This document shows, one piece after another, positions 38,501 through 50,500 of a stretch of 64,000 nt of DNA. The DNA lies in NCBI RefSeq assembly GCF_001522545.3, contig NC_031774.1, forward strand, positions 50,001,363 to 50,065,362, given 5' to 3'. Below the pieces are notes generated by a model. The model did not search any database. It was given only the letters and a program-made list of their open reading frames with translations, and had not been told where the DNA came from. The translations under genes and the position numbers were made by a program. This stretch comes from Parus major (Eukaryota > Chordata > Aves > Passeriformes > Paridae). How positions within the stretch are numbered: the stretch's first letter is position 1; each line of letters opens with the position of its first letter.

Positions 38501-41500
38501 ATGAAGAGAGAGGTTTACATGCAAGTGCTGTTCAATGAAGCAGAATGAAGTGATGCCTATCTCTGTGTATCTCTGTTCATGCTTCTCTGTATTACTGACA
38601 GCACAGAGAAAAGAGGATATCTTGTCCAAGGATTTTAGACTTAGGATAGCCTTGAACAAATAGCTGTTTCATTGAGGTTCATCAGTATTGTCAGTATAGG
38701 TCAAGCAGTTCTTTCCTGTATTTCCTAGTCAGAATTCAGTTTTGGCCATTTCACTTGACCTGTTCTATTGCAGTTTTCTTTGCAACAAATGGTGATGATG
38801 GTATTGTTTCACTGTCACACAGATGATGTGGCCATAAAAACACATTGTTAATGAAGCTCAACTAAGAACTTAATTTACCTGCTCTGTTTGGACATCAATG
38901 CCATTACACAAGTCATTGTCAATAGTGTGGCACAAAACGTTCCTTCCTTTTTACCCCTTTAGCATATTTCCTTGAGTAAGGAGTGACTGAGCTGGTTCAG
39001 TAGTATTTTACAACCCAAATATGGGTGATTACAGTATTAATAACTTGTTTTCTGGCTTGTGTTTTCAGCTATGAAGCAAGGCAGCAAGTGTGCAAACAAA
39101 GGAACTCTTAGAATAAGTTGTGGGTTGGGATAAAAGGGCAGACTAATCAGGGTGGCACTTTGTGGCTGTGTTCTACAAGCTACCTGAACAGCGGGAAGTG
39201 CATGGGGTCTTTTACAGGCAGGTTGAAACAGCCTCGAAGTCACAGGCCCTGGTTCTTCTGGGGGAATTTAACTACCCAGACATCTGCTGGGGAAGCAACA
39301 CAGCAAAGCACAAACAGTCCAGGAGGTTCCTGAAAAGCATTGATGACAACCTCCCATCACAGGTAGTGAAAAATTCCACAAGGAATAGGGTGCTGCTTGG
39401 CCTTGTGATTACAAGCAGAGAAGGTCTTGCTGGAGATGTGGAGGTTGGAGGCAGCTTTGGCTGTCGTGACCATGAGGTGGAGTTCAGTACCAGGAGGGGA
39501 TGAAGCAGGGCAGCAAGTAAGATTTTAACCATGTACTTTAAAATGGTCTTTAAGAGTTAACTTTAGCCTGCCCAGGGATCTTGGGAAAATTCCATGGGAA
39601 CAGGACTTTCAGGGAAGAGGGATCCAAGAGATTGATTGATATTCAAGGATCACTTCCTCCAGGCTCAAGAACAATGCATCCGGATGAGCAAGAAATCAGG
39701 AAAAGTGGATAAGAGACCTGCATTCATGATAAAGGAGAAGGTGTTCTGGTGGGCAAGCTGTCCATGGGCCAGCAGTGTGCCCTTGTGGCCAAGAAGGCTA
39801 GTGGAATCCTAGGGTGCATTAGGAAGAGCATTGCCAGCAAGTTGAGGAAGGTGATGCTATACAAAATCATAGAATTGTCATGGTTGGAAGAGGCCTTTTA
39901 GATCATCAAATCCAACCATCCAATTCTGCCCCTCTACTCAGCCCTGGTGAGGCACACCTGGAGTGCTCTGTCCTGCTCTGGGCTCCTCAGTACAAGAGGG
40001 ACATGGAGCTCCTGGAGCAAGTCCAGCTGAGGGCTACAAAGTTGATGGAGGGACTGGAGCACCTCTCTTAAAGGTGAAGGCTGATGGAACTGGGCCTGTT
40101 CAGCCTCAAGAGACAACTGAGAGGAGACCTCATCAGTGTCTACAAGCATCTGAATGGAGGGTGTCAAGAAGGTGAAGCCAAGCTCTTCTTGGTGGTGCCA
40201 AGCAATAACCGGAGGCAATGGGCAGAAACTCATGCACAGGAATAGGAAGAAAAAATTTTTTACCATGTAGGTGACCAAGCACTGGAACAGATTGTCCAGA
40301 GAGACTGTGGAGTATTCCTCAGTGGAGAATTCCAAGAGCACATCATGTCTGGACATGATCCTGTGCCATGTGCTCTGGTATAACCTTGCCTGAGCAGGGA
40401 GGTTGGACCAGATAAATAACTGTGATCCCTTCCAACCTCACCTGTTCTGTGATTCATTGAAAGGCTTAGCAAATTAAAGGAATAATGAAAAAAAAGAAAT
40501 ACTATCAGAGAAAATGTTATAAAATTGTAACCAAGAAAGATGTAATTACACAAATTAACATCTTGTTTGCATTCTGCATCTATGAATGTGAATGAAGATT
40601 CGATAAGCTAATAGAATTCCACAGGGCTGGATTTTCTGGTACTTATAAAAATTTGGCTCTATCTTAACATCTGAATTTTCTTCCCTTAAAATTTTTGTAA
40701 GATAATTATAAACAACAAATAACTAGTAGATGTGGGTTTCATTTTGTTTCTAAGATTGTTATACTTCAAGATTTCTAAAAGACAAAAATAACTGAAAAAA
40801 TTTACTGTAACAATACGTAATATCCATAAATAAATATTACTTTTGAGAGGAAAAGCAATCTATAATTAGTTTACTTAAGAACAAAGTATCTTTATGCATG
40901 TGCAGATTTGAATAAAATATTTTCTCAGACCCTTGCAGCACAGAGAATGTATATCTGCACATCTGAATCGGCAAACCAAACATCAACCGTCTTTGCGACA
41001 AGTGAGTCTGAAAGGTTTGAAATGCAAAACCAGGCAAAACCCACGATGACCAGTGAAGGGACAACTAAAAAACCAACTCACTCTTAATTTAAGCTGTAAA
41101 TTCTGTGAAGTGTTGCAATGGTGTGGAACTTCATGCAGCTACTTTGCCTTGATGAAGTCAGTAGCATGGAGCTGCTGTTTTCTATATTGATCTCTTGAAA
41201 CAGTTGGGTTTTTTTTTTCTAAGGCTTTGCTTTTTATTTTGCATCTATGTATAACTTCCTACTCTATCACACATATCAAATTACATCAATATCCATTATG
41301 TGGTGACCTCATTGATTAAAATAACTTTATCTTCTATAAACAAGACAAACATCTTATGGATAGTTTTTGTTAAAAAAACAAGCACCTATACTTATATGGG
41401 TAGAGTTGTTTCTAGAATATGAACAGCAATAATTTCACCTACCAATAGTGAATCTCATTTCTTTTCCAATTTGATGTAGTAATTTACTGTAGTTTTTGAA

Positions 41501-44500
41501 AAACTTTGAACAAACGTGATCCTACAGTACCTACCCTTATTCTGTTTATTTTATCTTGTATAAAAAATTGCATTACATCAAGTGCCCAAAAGTTTAATTC
41601 AGTGTGTGTTGTGCAGTGGAAGATCTACATGTCAAAATCTAAATACAGTACAGTGCTTTGCAAAGTCTGTTTTATGACTATATCTCTGATCCTGCTACCT
41701 GTTTAAGATGACAATTATCTGAAATTAGTTATATGTTAAGGCGACTAAACACATAAAAGTGAGACTATTAGTAAGGTTATTCACTTAAATTAAGGAAAGC
41801 TATGACTTCTATGAGCTGTATAGATATATTGTACACTTGAAAATTGATTCCAAAATAGCTGAGAAATCAAAACACTGCAACTAAATAATGGTTATCTGCA
41901 AAATGTTTTGCTCCAAGGTTGTTGACACTACTTGAGATTAATTTTTCATTTTTATATACTCTTTCAACAGAAACTCAATGGTTATGTCATTTTGCAATTG
42001 TTAGGCCACAAAGGGTTGAGCAACAGCACTGATCAGAAATCACTCACTTAGGACTTGGGGAGGAGGTCCAGCACACAAGGCATGCAATGTTTAAATAAAG
42101 GGCAAATATTCCAAAGAACTAATCAAGAGCATGTGTTAGATTGCCTCAGCTGGTGCTCATGATGTTGGTACCACTGTGAAAACAGCCATTGTATGGTTAG
42201 AGACTTTTGCCCTCATTTCTGTCCCATGCAGCCTGTTCAGCACCCCAGCTTTCACCTCCTTGAAGAATGAGTGTCCTTATCCTGTGGAAGAGGCTGGCTA
42301 AAGACTTGCCTCATGTTTCCTCTTGAAACTGAGCCACCATGCAAAATACAAACCATGAGTCATGGGAAGGAAAATGATGATTCTGTACGCTGGGACTAAG
42401 ACTGTCCCCCGAAAGTTGACTGTATGTGTGAGTGAGGGAGAGTGTGTTAACCTAACCATCCACTCACAGTCTGTTTGTATCCTTGACCCCTTGGCATCCC
42501 TTCCAGCTTGAGATACTCTATGACTGTTTTTCAAAGCATATAAGGTTTTAGGCTGTTACGCAAAGCCAGAATGCTATAGAAAGCTCTTTCAAGAAGCTTT
42601 AAGCATAAGGAGATGACTATAATCCCCCATGCTACTATGAAGTGTCCCTACTCCTGTAGCTATTAGCCAGAAGTAAGCCTTCCTGAGGGTTAGTTAAGTA
42701 AGATGTGACTCAAGTTCCAGAAAAAGGGTAGCCAGAGCTCTGAGCTGTGTGCGGTTAGGGTTTGTGTAATTAGAAAGTAGAGATGATTTGTGTTATTACT
42801 GTCAGGAATCAGCCTTTCATATTTGCTTGATTAGCTTGAGTAAGTCAACATGGTCTGTTCAGAACTAGGGACTGTTTTGTCTTTAATATGGCAGCATTTC
42901 TGACTAGTGCTCCATCCCATAAAGTTTTTTTGTTTTCTAAAAATATCTTCATTCATAAGAGAAAGTTTTCATCTTGGTGTTAACAATGGCAGCACATCAT
43001 GCTATTTATATAAATGACATTGGCTGTGTATGCCAGCTTGAAGCATGTATTTTGTTGCAAAATTAACACAAAGGCTGATATTATCGAAAGTTGCTAAATC
43101 GGGAGTAGAATCTGAAGTAATTTGGTTTGTTTTGAGTTTATCATTAAGTAAAGCATTATTCTCAATAAAAGTGTCAAACCAAAGGGAGAAATACAATAGA
43201 ATTATTTGCAACATCTTTCATTGTAGTAAGAATCTTTAATGCTTAGAAAAAAACCTGTATGCAAAAATCCAACAGTCTTGTTTTTGGTTTGTTTTTTTTT
43301 GATTTCTCCTTATCGGCCCACTGCAGTCTAGGAGAGGGTGTTGAGATGGCATCAAGCTCTAGGAATACTTCATACTTCAGCATTTCTCATACTTCAGAAT
43401 GATAGGAGGTTCAGCCCTTTTGGAATCACCCTAAGAAACTTACAGCAGTTATCTGATACTTCAAAAGTTTTATTGCATTTAAAAAGAGGGAACTGGGGAT
43501 AAAAATAACTGCATAATATAACTTTGTGTCCCCTCCATTCTTCATCCAAAACAATACCCTCAAGCTTGATTTACAGGGGCAAAGGACAAAAAACACAAAT
43601 GACTAGCATTTCTTAACAAAGATTCCTTCCTTCTGGCCAGGGTACTACTATCCAGAGAGCTTCTTAACATGCTGTATGTATTTTCCCCTCAAATTTTCCC
43701 AAATATTTTCTCAAGAAAAAAAGAAAAACCCATTTCCAGTAATCTTGCAGGCAGCTGTGAATTGACAAAAAAAGAAGACATTTTAATCATGGTTATGTGC
43801 TTTCTGTGTTTTATCAAGTATTGTCATTCACCAAGGAACAACTGTTCTATGTTTTACATGAAGTCTTTGGAAAAAGCAGGTTTAAACTTTGATTTGCTCC
43901 TTAAATCCAGGCTGGAAACAAAAAATGATGCAGCTGCTTGCAGCCAGTTCCTGTGTTCTCCTGTGTTAGCTGGACTAACTTCACTGAAGAAGAGAATTGG
44001 GTAGTTAGTAGAGGAAAATCCATAATTTTGAGAATGTAATGAAAATCAAATGCAAAAGCCATTAAGGATGTTTACTGGTTTTAACTGTGTTTGCCTGGAA
44101 ATTTACTTGGTAAATAATTTAATTGAAGAAGTATTTTATTCATACATACACTGAACAAAAATTGATATTATTTTATTTTTGTTTTTATGTTACATTGATA
44201 CATATACATGTGCAGATTGTATGTGCATGCTTTTAAAATAGTAATTTTTTCATTATTTTCACAGCAAACCCAAGGAACCAATGTTCAGTGCAGGTAGGAA
44301 CTTTTAAAATTTTTAAGCAGATAGTAACTGTGATAACATATTTGGGTTCCCCCACTAGCCCCCTTTCTTTTGTGGATGCCTAGAAATTGGTATTGGGAAT
44401 CTGAACATGATACTTACAGGCTGCTGCTGATATATTTTTTAAAAGTTGATCAGTTCACTCTAGATTTTATTGATCCAATTGATTTATTTTACAGTTGGGA

Positions 44501-47500
44501 TTCTTTGTAAGAAGACAAGGGCAAAAAAGACTATGTCTTCTTTCTTCTCATATGTCTTCTCTTTCAAAGGAGTGTTAAAGTTTTGTTAATTAAAGGAATG
44601 CCAAATTCCAGTTATGATGCTGTCATGTTAATCATAAAACAGTACCCTATGAAGATTGCCACATCTGTCCCCAAATTGTAATGTAATACAATTACATTAC
44701 AATTGTAATGTAATACAAATAAAAAGGTGGTTTGTTATGACAGTTTTGGTAATCTATCTTTAATTTAAAAAGCACTTCAATTTTTTCTAACTTAGGTATT
44801 ATCCCTGCTGAAAGATTTTGAAAGTGAAATAGTACGTGTAAGTGAAAGCAGTGTTTGTTGTTGTCATTAGACAGTTAAAAATTTTGAAGAGTCAATAAAA
44901 ATATGAAGCTGCATAGTGTATGTAGCAGTTATGTTTGTTCTGAAAAGTAAACACCTAAAATAAAGATTTTTTTTAACAAAATAGGGAAAGGAAAAAATGC
45001 TGTTGATTTATCAGCTGTATTGTATTCTTTTTATGCATAGTTCTATGACAGTAATCATACATTAAGCTGAAAAAGTTGGAGATCTTTTGTTTACTGCATG
45101 GATTGATCAGAATCCAACAAAGCTCTTAAGCCATATTTCATGGTTTAATGTGACTGATTTTGCACATGAAATGAAATAAGCACTTAAGTCTCTTGTGACA
45201 ATAGAATCATGGTTCATGTCCCTTCCATAAAAACTGATGGTTTAGAAAAAGAAAACTTCTGATTTGCACAGAATATTCTTTCCTTGCCTATTTTTTTCTC
45301 CTTCCCTTATACCATGTAAGCAAAGGTGTTTGTAATATTTTTTCTTCTACCATTTTCCCATAGATAAAAATTAGTAATTAAATAAGTGTGATACTACATC
45401 GATGTCCTTCTCACCTAGACAAAATTCCAACTGAAATTAATGTTTTATCTAAGAAGGTTATATTGGCATTTTATTTAAGTATACGATTACATAATTGAGT
45501 TTAAGCCAGTGTTTTAATGGTGGAACCAAACAAAGGCCCCCAACTGAGGAAAGAGCTTTAGAAGGTAATTATCCAGTGTATGGTCCAGTGTTTTGTTCAA
45601 GCCCCAGGTTAGCCTGCAGCAGAATAAGGCTGGACAGCCTGTAGAGCAGGTATTTAGAGAGTTATTGTATTCAAACACATCTTTATCTAGCCCTTCTGTC
45701 TCTGTCTCTGTAATCACAAGGGAAGCGCCGTGTGACACACTGCAAAGGTAGGCTTCACTTCCAAAACCTCATAGCTCTCGAAGCAAAATGGCTCTGGTGG
45801 GATAAAAGCCCAATGTATATACAGCTGTTTTCTAACTTGTGTGCATTTGCAATGTTAAAACTTTTCTAGTTCTTTTGAGTGAAACAAAAAATGTTATACC
45901 ATTTATTATATGATCTACTGAATTATAACCCTCAGGTGCACTTTAATTGTAATAATGGGTTATAATTTACATTCCTGTGGACTTATTCCTAAGAATTTGA
46001 ATTAGGAAAAAAATGTTGAGAGAGCTATATGGCAACACGTGGATGTTCACTGTGTTTGAAATGGCATTCTGCACTTTTGCTGAAATTCGTATAGAATTTT
46101 CCCCTTTGTTGGCTGTTTTGCTGTTAGCCTAACATAATCATAGAAGCCTTTGTTTTCCCTTGCTTTTTCTTACTGAGTAGATTGTAGATTTTTCTAAAAC
46201 TTAAATAAACAGACCTAGGCCTACAACTAATTTCTCGTTGCTTTTTGCTTAGTGTCATAAAGCAGAGTTACATTTTGTCAACATATCATGTTGGTGTCTA
46301 AACTTTAGTTAAGTTGTAGTGTAAATATGCACATTTTTGATGCATGTTTATATCTGTGATCTGATCACAGGTTTATCTGCTTTTTAGAAATAGCTATCCT
46401 AACAGTTTTACCATTAATCATCATATTTCAGCTTTGCAATAAATGTGAATTTCACAAAGCAAAAAATGTTTGTTCTTATGGCAAAGTCTATTAGAGAGTC
46501 TCTACCTCTGTGTATTCTTTGTACAAATTTATACCTGCAATCGGTGGTGGTCTCCTTTGCAGATCCCACTGGCATTGATGTATCTTCTTATTTCAGTTCA
46601 TTAACTGTCAATTTATGCAACAACAATATCAAATTTACAAAACTGCAGATGTAAAAGATACATTTGTCTAAAATTTTCACTGTTGGTCTGTCTTTGTAGT
46701 TTGATGATTGTCTGTCTTTACATCTATATCTTTATATTTAGTACTCTACTGTCTTATAAACTTGCTTAAGTATGAAAAAAAGGACGGAAATTGATTGTGT
46801 AGATAATGTATTTGGGTTAGGAACAAAAATTAGTAGAGATGGAATATTACTAAAAGTTAGAAATTAATGCACAGTATGACTTCTATGCCTGACCTAATCA
46901 GCCTAAGTTCCTCTTTGGAGTTAGGAGAGATATATGCACACATTCTGAAGGCACAATTTATATGCTTGTTGTAATATACTTGGTATAGTTTACTGGCTAG
47001 TATATACTTTCCTAGTCTGGTGTGACTAGGTCAGATGCTCCAGCTGCAGATTGCTAAATGCAAGTTCTATGAGTCCCACAAACTTCAGGTGAGAAAAGCA
47101 CCTCAGTGAATTAAACTTTGGTTCATTCACAGCTTTAGATAAGTACAGCCAGTAGTTGTCATTGCTGAAAATCTGTTGACTTCCAGTGCACCAGCATCAG
47201 CAGTGTTGGCATGTGTTTGGAGCTCATTAAATAAATGCTGCATGCGCATACAAATAGTGTTGTAATGCTTTGCTACTTAATGCTCTACCCTCTATTTTAT
47301 TTTCCAATACAGATATATTGGAGTAGATTTTTAAAAACAATTCCAATATTCTCTCATTTTAATGGGCATCTTGAAGTTCCAACCTTCTGTCACCATTATG
47401 TCATCATTACTATCTCTTCTTTTTAGCATTAAGTTTTCTGTTGCTTTCATTTTATGTATGCATTCTATAATTGAAGCTAGAGAGACCTAGCTGTAACTTT

Positions 47501-50500
47501 ACTGTGGCAGATCAGGTAGAACTCTTTCCCATATGACTTAGTCTAAAGGCAAAATACACATCTAGTTAGGTAATAAAACGTAGCTATGATGTTTATTTGT
47601 TCAATCAATAATTCTTATTCATTTAGTCAGGATTTATAGCATATGCATATTTCCATTTAAAATAAAGCCTTAGCTTTCAAATTTTAAAAATAGTTGTATA
47701 TTTGTAATGATACTTAAAAATTCATAGCATAATTTAACAGTCCTAAATTGTATAATTTTTTTTTCATTTACATGATTTTTGTTACTTTTGCCCTTCCATT
47801 TCCTCTGTGCCCACGATTATTCTGTCTAGTAACTCTACAGATGTCACTGACTCCAAAACTGCTTGATTCGCATGTGAACAAGGCTGAACCCCTTGATCTG
47901 CCGATGGAGCAGCAAGAGCCAGCACGTTCTGAATCTGGACAAACTTCATCAGAAGTTCACAGGACACCCACTTTGGCCTTGCCACTTCCCAAAAGTCCTA
48001 GTCAGACCTTCATGGCATTTGCCAGATCTCCTAGTTTTATAAGCCCCATGAAGTCCCCAAGTCAGTACTTCCAGATCTGTTATTAATCTCTGCTTCTCTG
48101 CCCCAAAAATATTTATTACCAGTTCAACACATTACTTTTAGTATTTTCTTCTAGAAATGTTTACTTCTGTCAGCCAATTGAGTTTTTGTAGCTTCTCTCC
48201 TGTATGTCATTTTCCTTTCTTTTAATGTGCTGTCAATGTTGTCATTCTTTTTTCAATGTTTAGTAATTCTTAAAGCACATATCTTTTCTGCATGTACATC
48301 AGCATGATTCCTCTTACTAATTGTTTGTGTTCCTAATTTCGAATGTATCTCTAACACTGTGTCAAGTGTAAAGCATATCTTTACACTGGGATGCAAAGAA
48401 TGCGACTGAGTGTTGGAAAATAATTTAGATGCTGATGCTCAACTGTAAACATTGATTAAAAAATAAAATTAATTTTAAGTGGCATTTCTGCGTTAATTGT
48501 AATCTTTGATGTATTCCCCTCCATTTTTAATATTTAAAAACTGTAATATTGTAACATTTTTTTAAAAAAGTTTCAATTTCAGACCTTTCTGTTTTGTAGT
48601 TCTTCATTATTTAGTTCTAATTCTTCTACTCAGAATATTTAGAGGAAGAAGGGACTTCATATGTTTTTTAAAAATTGTGGTTATGATTTAGGAAAAAAAA
48701 AACAAACAAAACCCTGCTAAATTTCTAAGTTTGAGATTGCATGTCATTCTGTAATTGTAATGCACCAAACTGTTATGTGGGAAGGGATGGAGGAGCACTG
48801 AAATTCTCCCCCGTGGCTTTTTTGTGTAACATGAAACATTTCTGACCTTTTGTAGAGGAAGGATACGTAAAAATGTTTCTTCGTGGACGTCCTGTTACCA
48901 TGTACATGCCCAAAGAGCAAGTGGAATCTTACAATTTGGAAGCAAAAGTAGAACTACCAGCCAAGAGGCTTAAACTGGAATGGGTGTATCCTTTCTGTGC
49001 TGGAGGACTACTGGAAATCAATCATTCCATTATGATTTGGGTTAAATAACTTTTTGAGCTCAAGTATAGCAGGATTAAGGTTGTAGGGTTCATTTAATTG
49101 GTGAAGTGACATTCCATTGAAAATAGGTAATAATTTCTCGAGGCTGCTGTTCTTCACCTTGTAAAGTACAGGGTGGCAGCTTAAGAAAGATTTTGCTTAA
49201 ATGTTGCCTGAAGGTTAAGTCTGAAGCATGCTAATTAACCAGAGATTAAACTAGGCATATCATAAGAATGTAGTGAACTGGGATTATTAATTACAATATG
49301 CATAAAACAAGCTCAGGGTTTTTTCTAGTTCTTTGCAGTAATTTGTCATTTTTAACTGTTTTATAAAATGTACATAATTTTCCTTAAGAGTAGTAAGCCC
49401 TGAATTGAGTAGTGCTGTGCAACTGATATTTGCTTAACCATAAAATTTATAAAATACAATATATAAAATAATATTTGGATTTGTATCTTAAGGGGCTTAA
49501 ACACCATAAATACTGCACAACCAGATTTTTCCACTGACTTTCATGAGTGGTCATAATTGCAGAAATATAACTAGAAAGAAATTAGCAGTTCTTTACTTAC
49601 AAAAGTTTTCCTATTTGACTTTAAAGTATAGTGATAGAATATATTCTTTATTTAAGAAAAAAGACATTTCACTTTTGTATAATCTTATTATATATAATAG
49701 ATGATTCAAAATAAAATATAAACACAACAATATCTGAGTCTATTTGTAATATCCATTATCTTTAGAGAGAAGATGTCTTCATAAAGTTTTCTCTTTTAAG
49801 AAAAATCTCTTTTTTTGGTTGCAGTGTAAATAGGAAATTACTTTGTCTTCATAAAAGAAGACAGACTGCATATAGTCTTTTTCAAAGTTGTATAAATAGA
49901 ACTGCATGTGGTTTCAGAATGTTCAGAGAGTTTCCAAAAGTCCCTTTGTATTCACAAGAGATTAATGACAGATTTAGTGGCCATTCTTATTATTCCTATT
50001 GCAGCTGAGGCTGTAGGTTCTATCCCATTCTGCTGGAACTGAGTAGATAGTGCATGCACAAATAAGTGAAGATGAGTTTAAATGACAAAAAATCCATAAA
50101 ATTAATAAAACAGGTGAGATTAGAGTGATAAACACTGCTTGCAGCATTTTGCCATCTAATTGTACAGGTTCTTACCATTTATCACAACAGAATTGAATGA
50201 TGTCTTTTGCAGTTTTAAGAAGCTCCTCACTCAGGGGGCCTAAGGATGACAAGGAGAAAGTGTTAGAAAGCTTGCTGAAACAACAGAACAGCCAACCATG
50301 AAACAAAGCAGGATGTCATTAGCAGCACGTAGGTGGAACCTGACGTCAATATTTCAGACTATTCTAAGAAATTACAATTAGGGTAGGTCATGATTTCAGT
50401 CTCATTAGTTTCTCACTTAAGCTTATTTAAATGACTGAATATTTGCCAGATGGACTATTATTTTTAGTTTGAATATTCATATGTCCTTCCAGGTGTGTGT

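Larger units (their letters stand above)
37897..44264 (+). other. EML1: EML1 intron 4
   Basis: A 6.4 kb intron that took several insertions: a degraded antisense LTR (38231-38650) and a rearranged CR1 (39115-40455) with an inverted CR1 fragment inside it. The stretch from 41000 to 44260 is AT-rich unique sequence with no feature I can support. Confidence 0.85.
44294..48855 (+). other. EML1: EML1 intron 5
   Basis: A 4.6 kb AT-rich intron. It contains a 24-bp perfect palindrome with a third arm copy (44674-44718) and the 231-nt candidate cassette exon (47830-48060). No mobile element is recognised. Confidence 0.85.

Noticed and set aside
39162..39503. 113-codon open frame that could be taken for a host gene.
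   Set aside because: It is the endonuclease region of a CR1 retrotransposon (FNYPDICW and HKQSRRFL motifs), not a host gene.
40929..41001. Possible extra exon in intron 4: ttctcag acceptor and CAA|GTGAGT donor with open frames.
   Set aside because: Its length is 73 nt, so inclusion between exons 4 and 5 would shift the frame. The most protein-like frame is not the one splicing from exon 4 would impose.
47840..48060. Alternative reading of the 231-nt candidate using the inner acceptor ctctacag at 47840.
   Set aside because: Entered in phase 1 from exon 5 this version meets TGA after eight codons, so the outer acceptor at 47829 is preferred.
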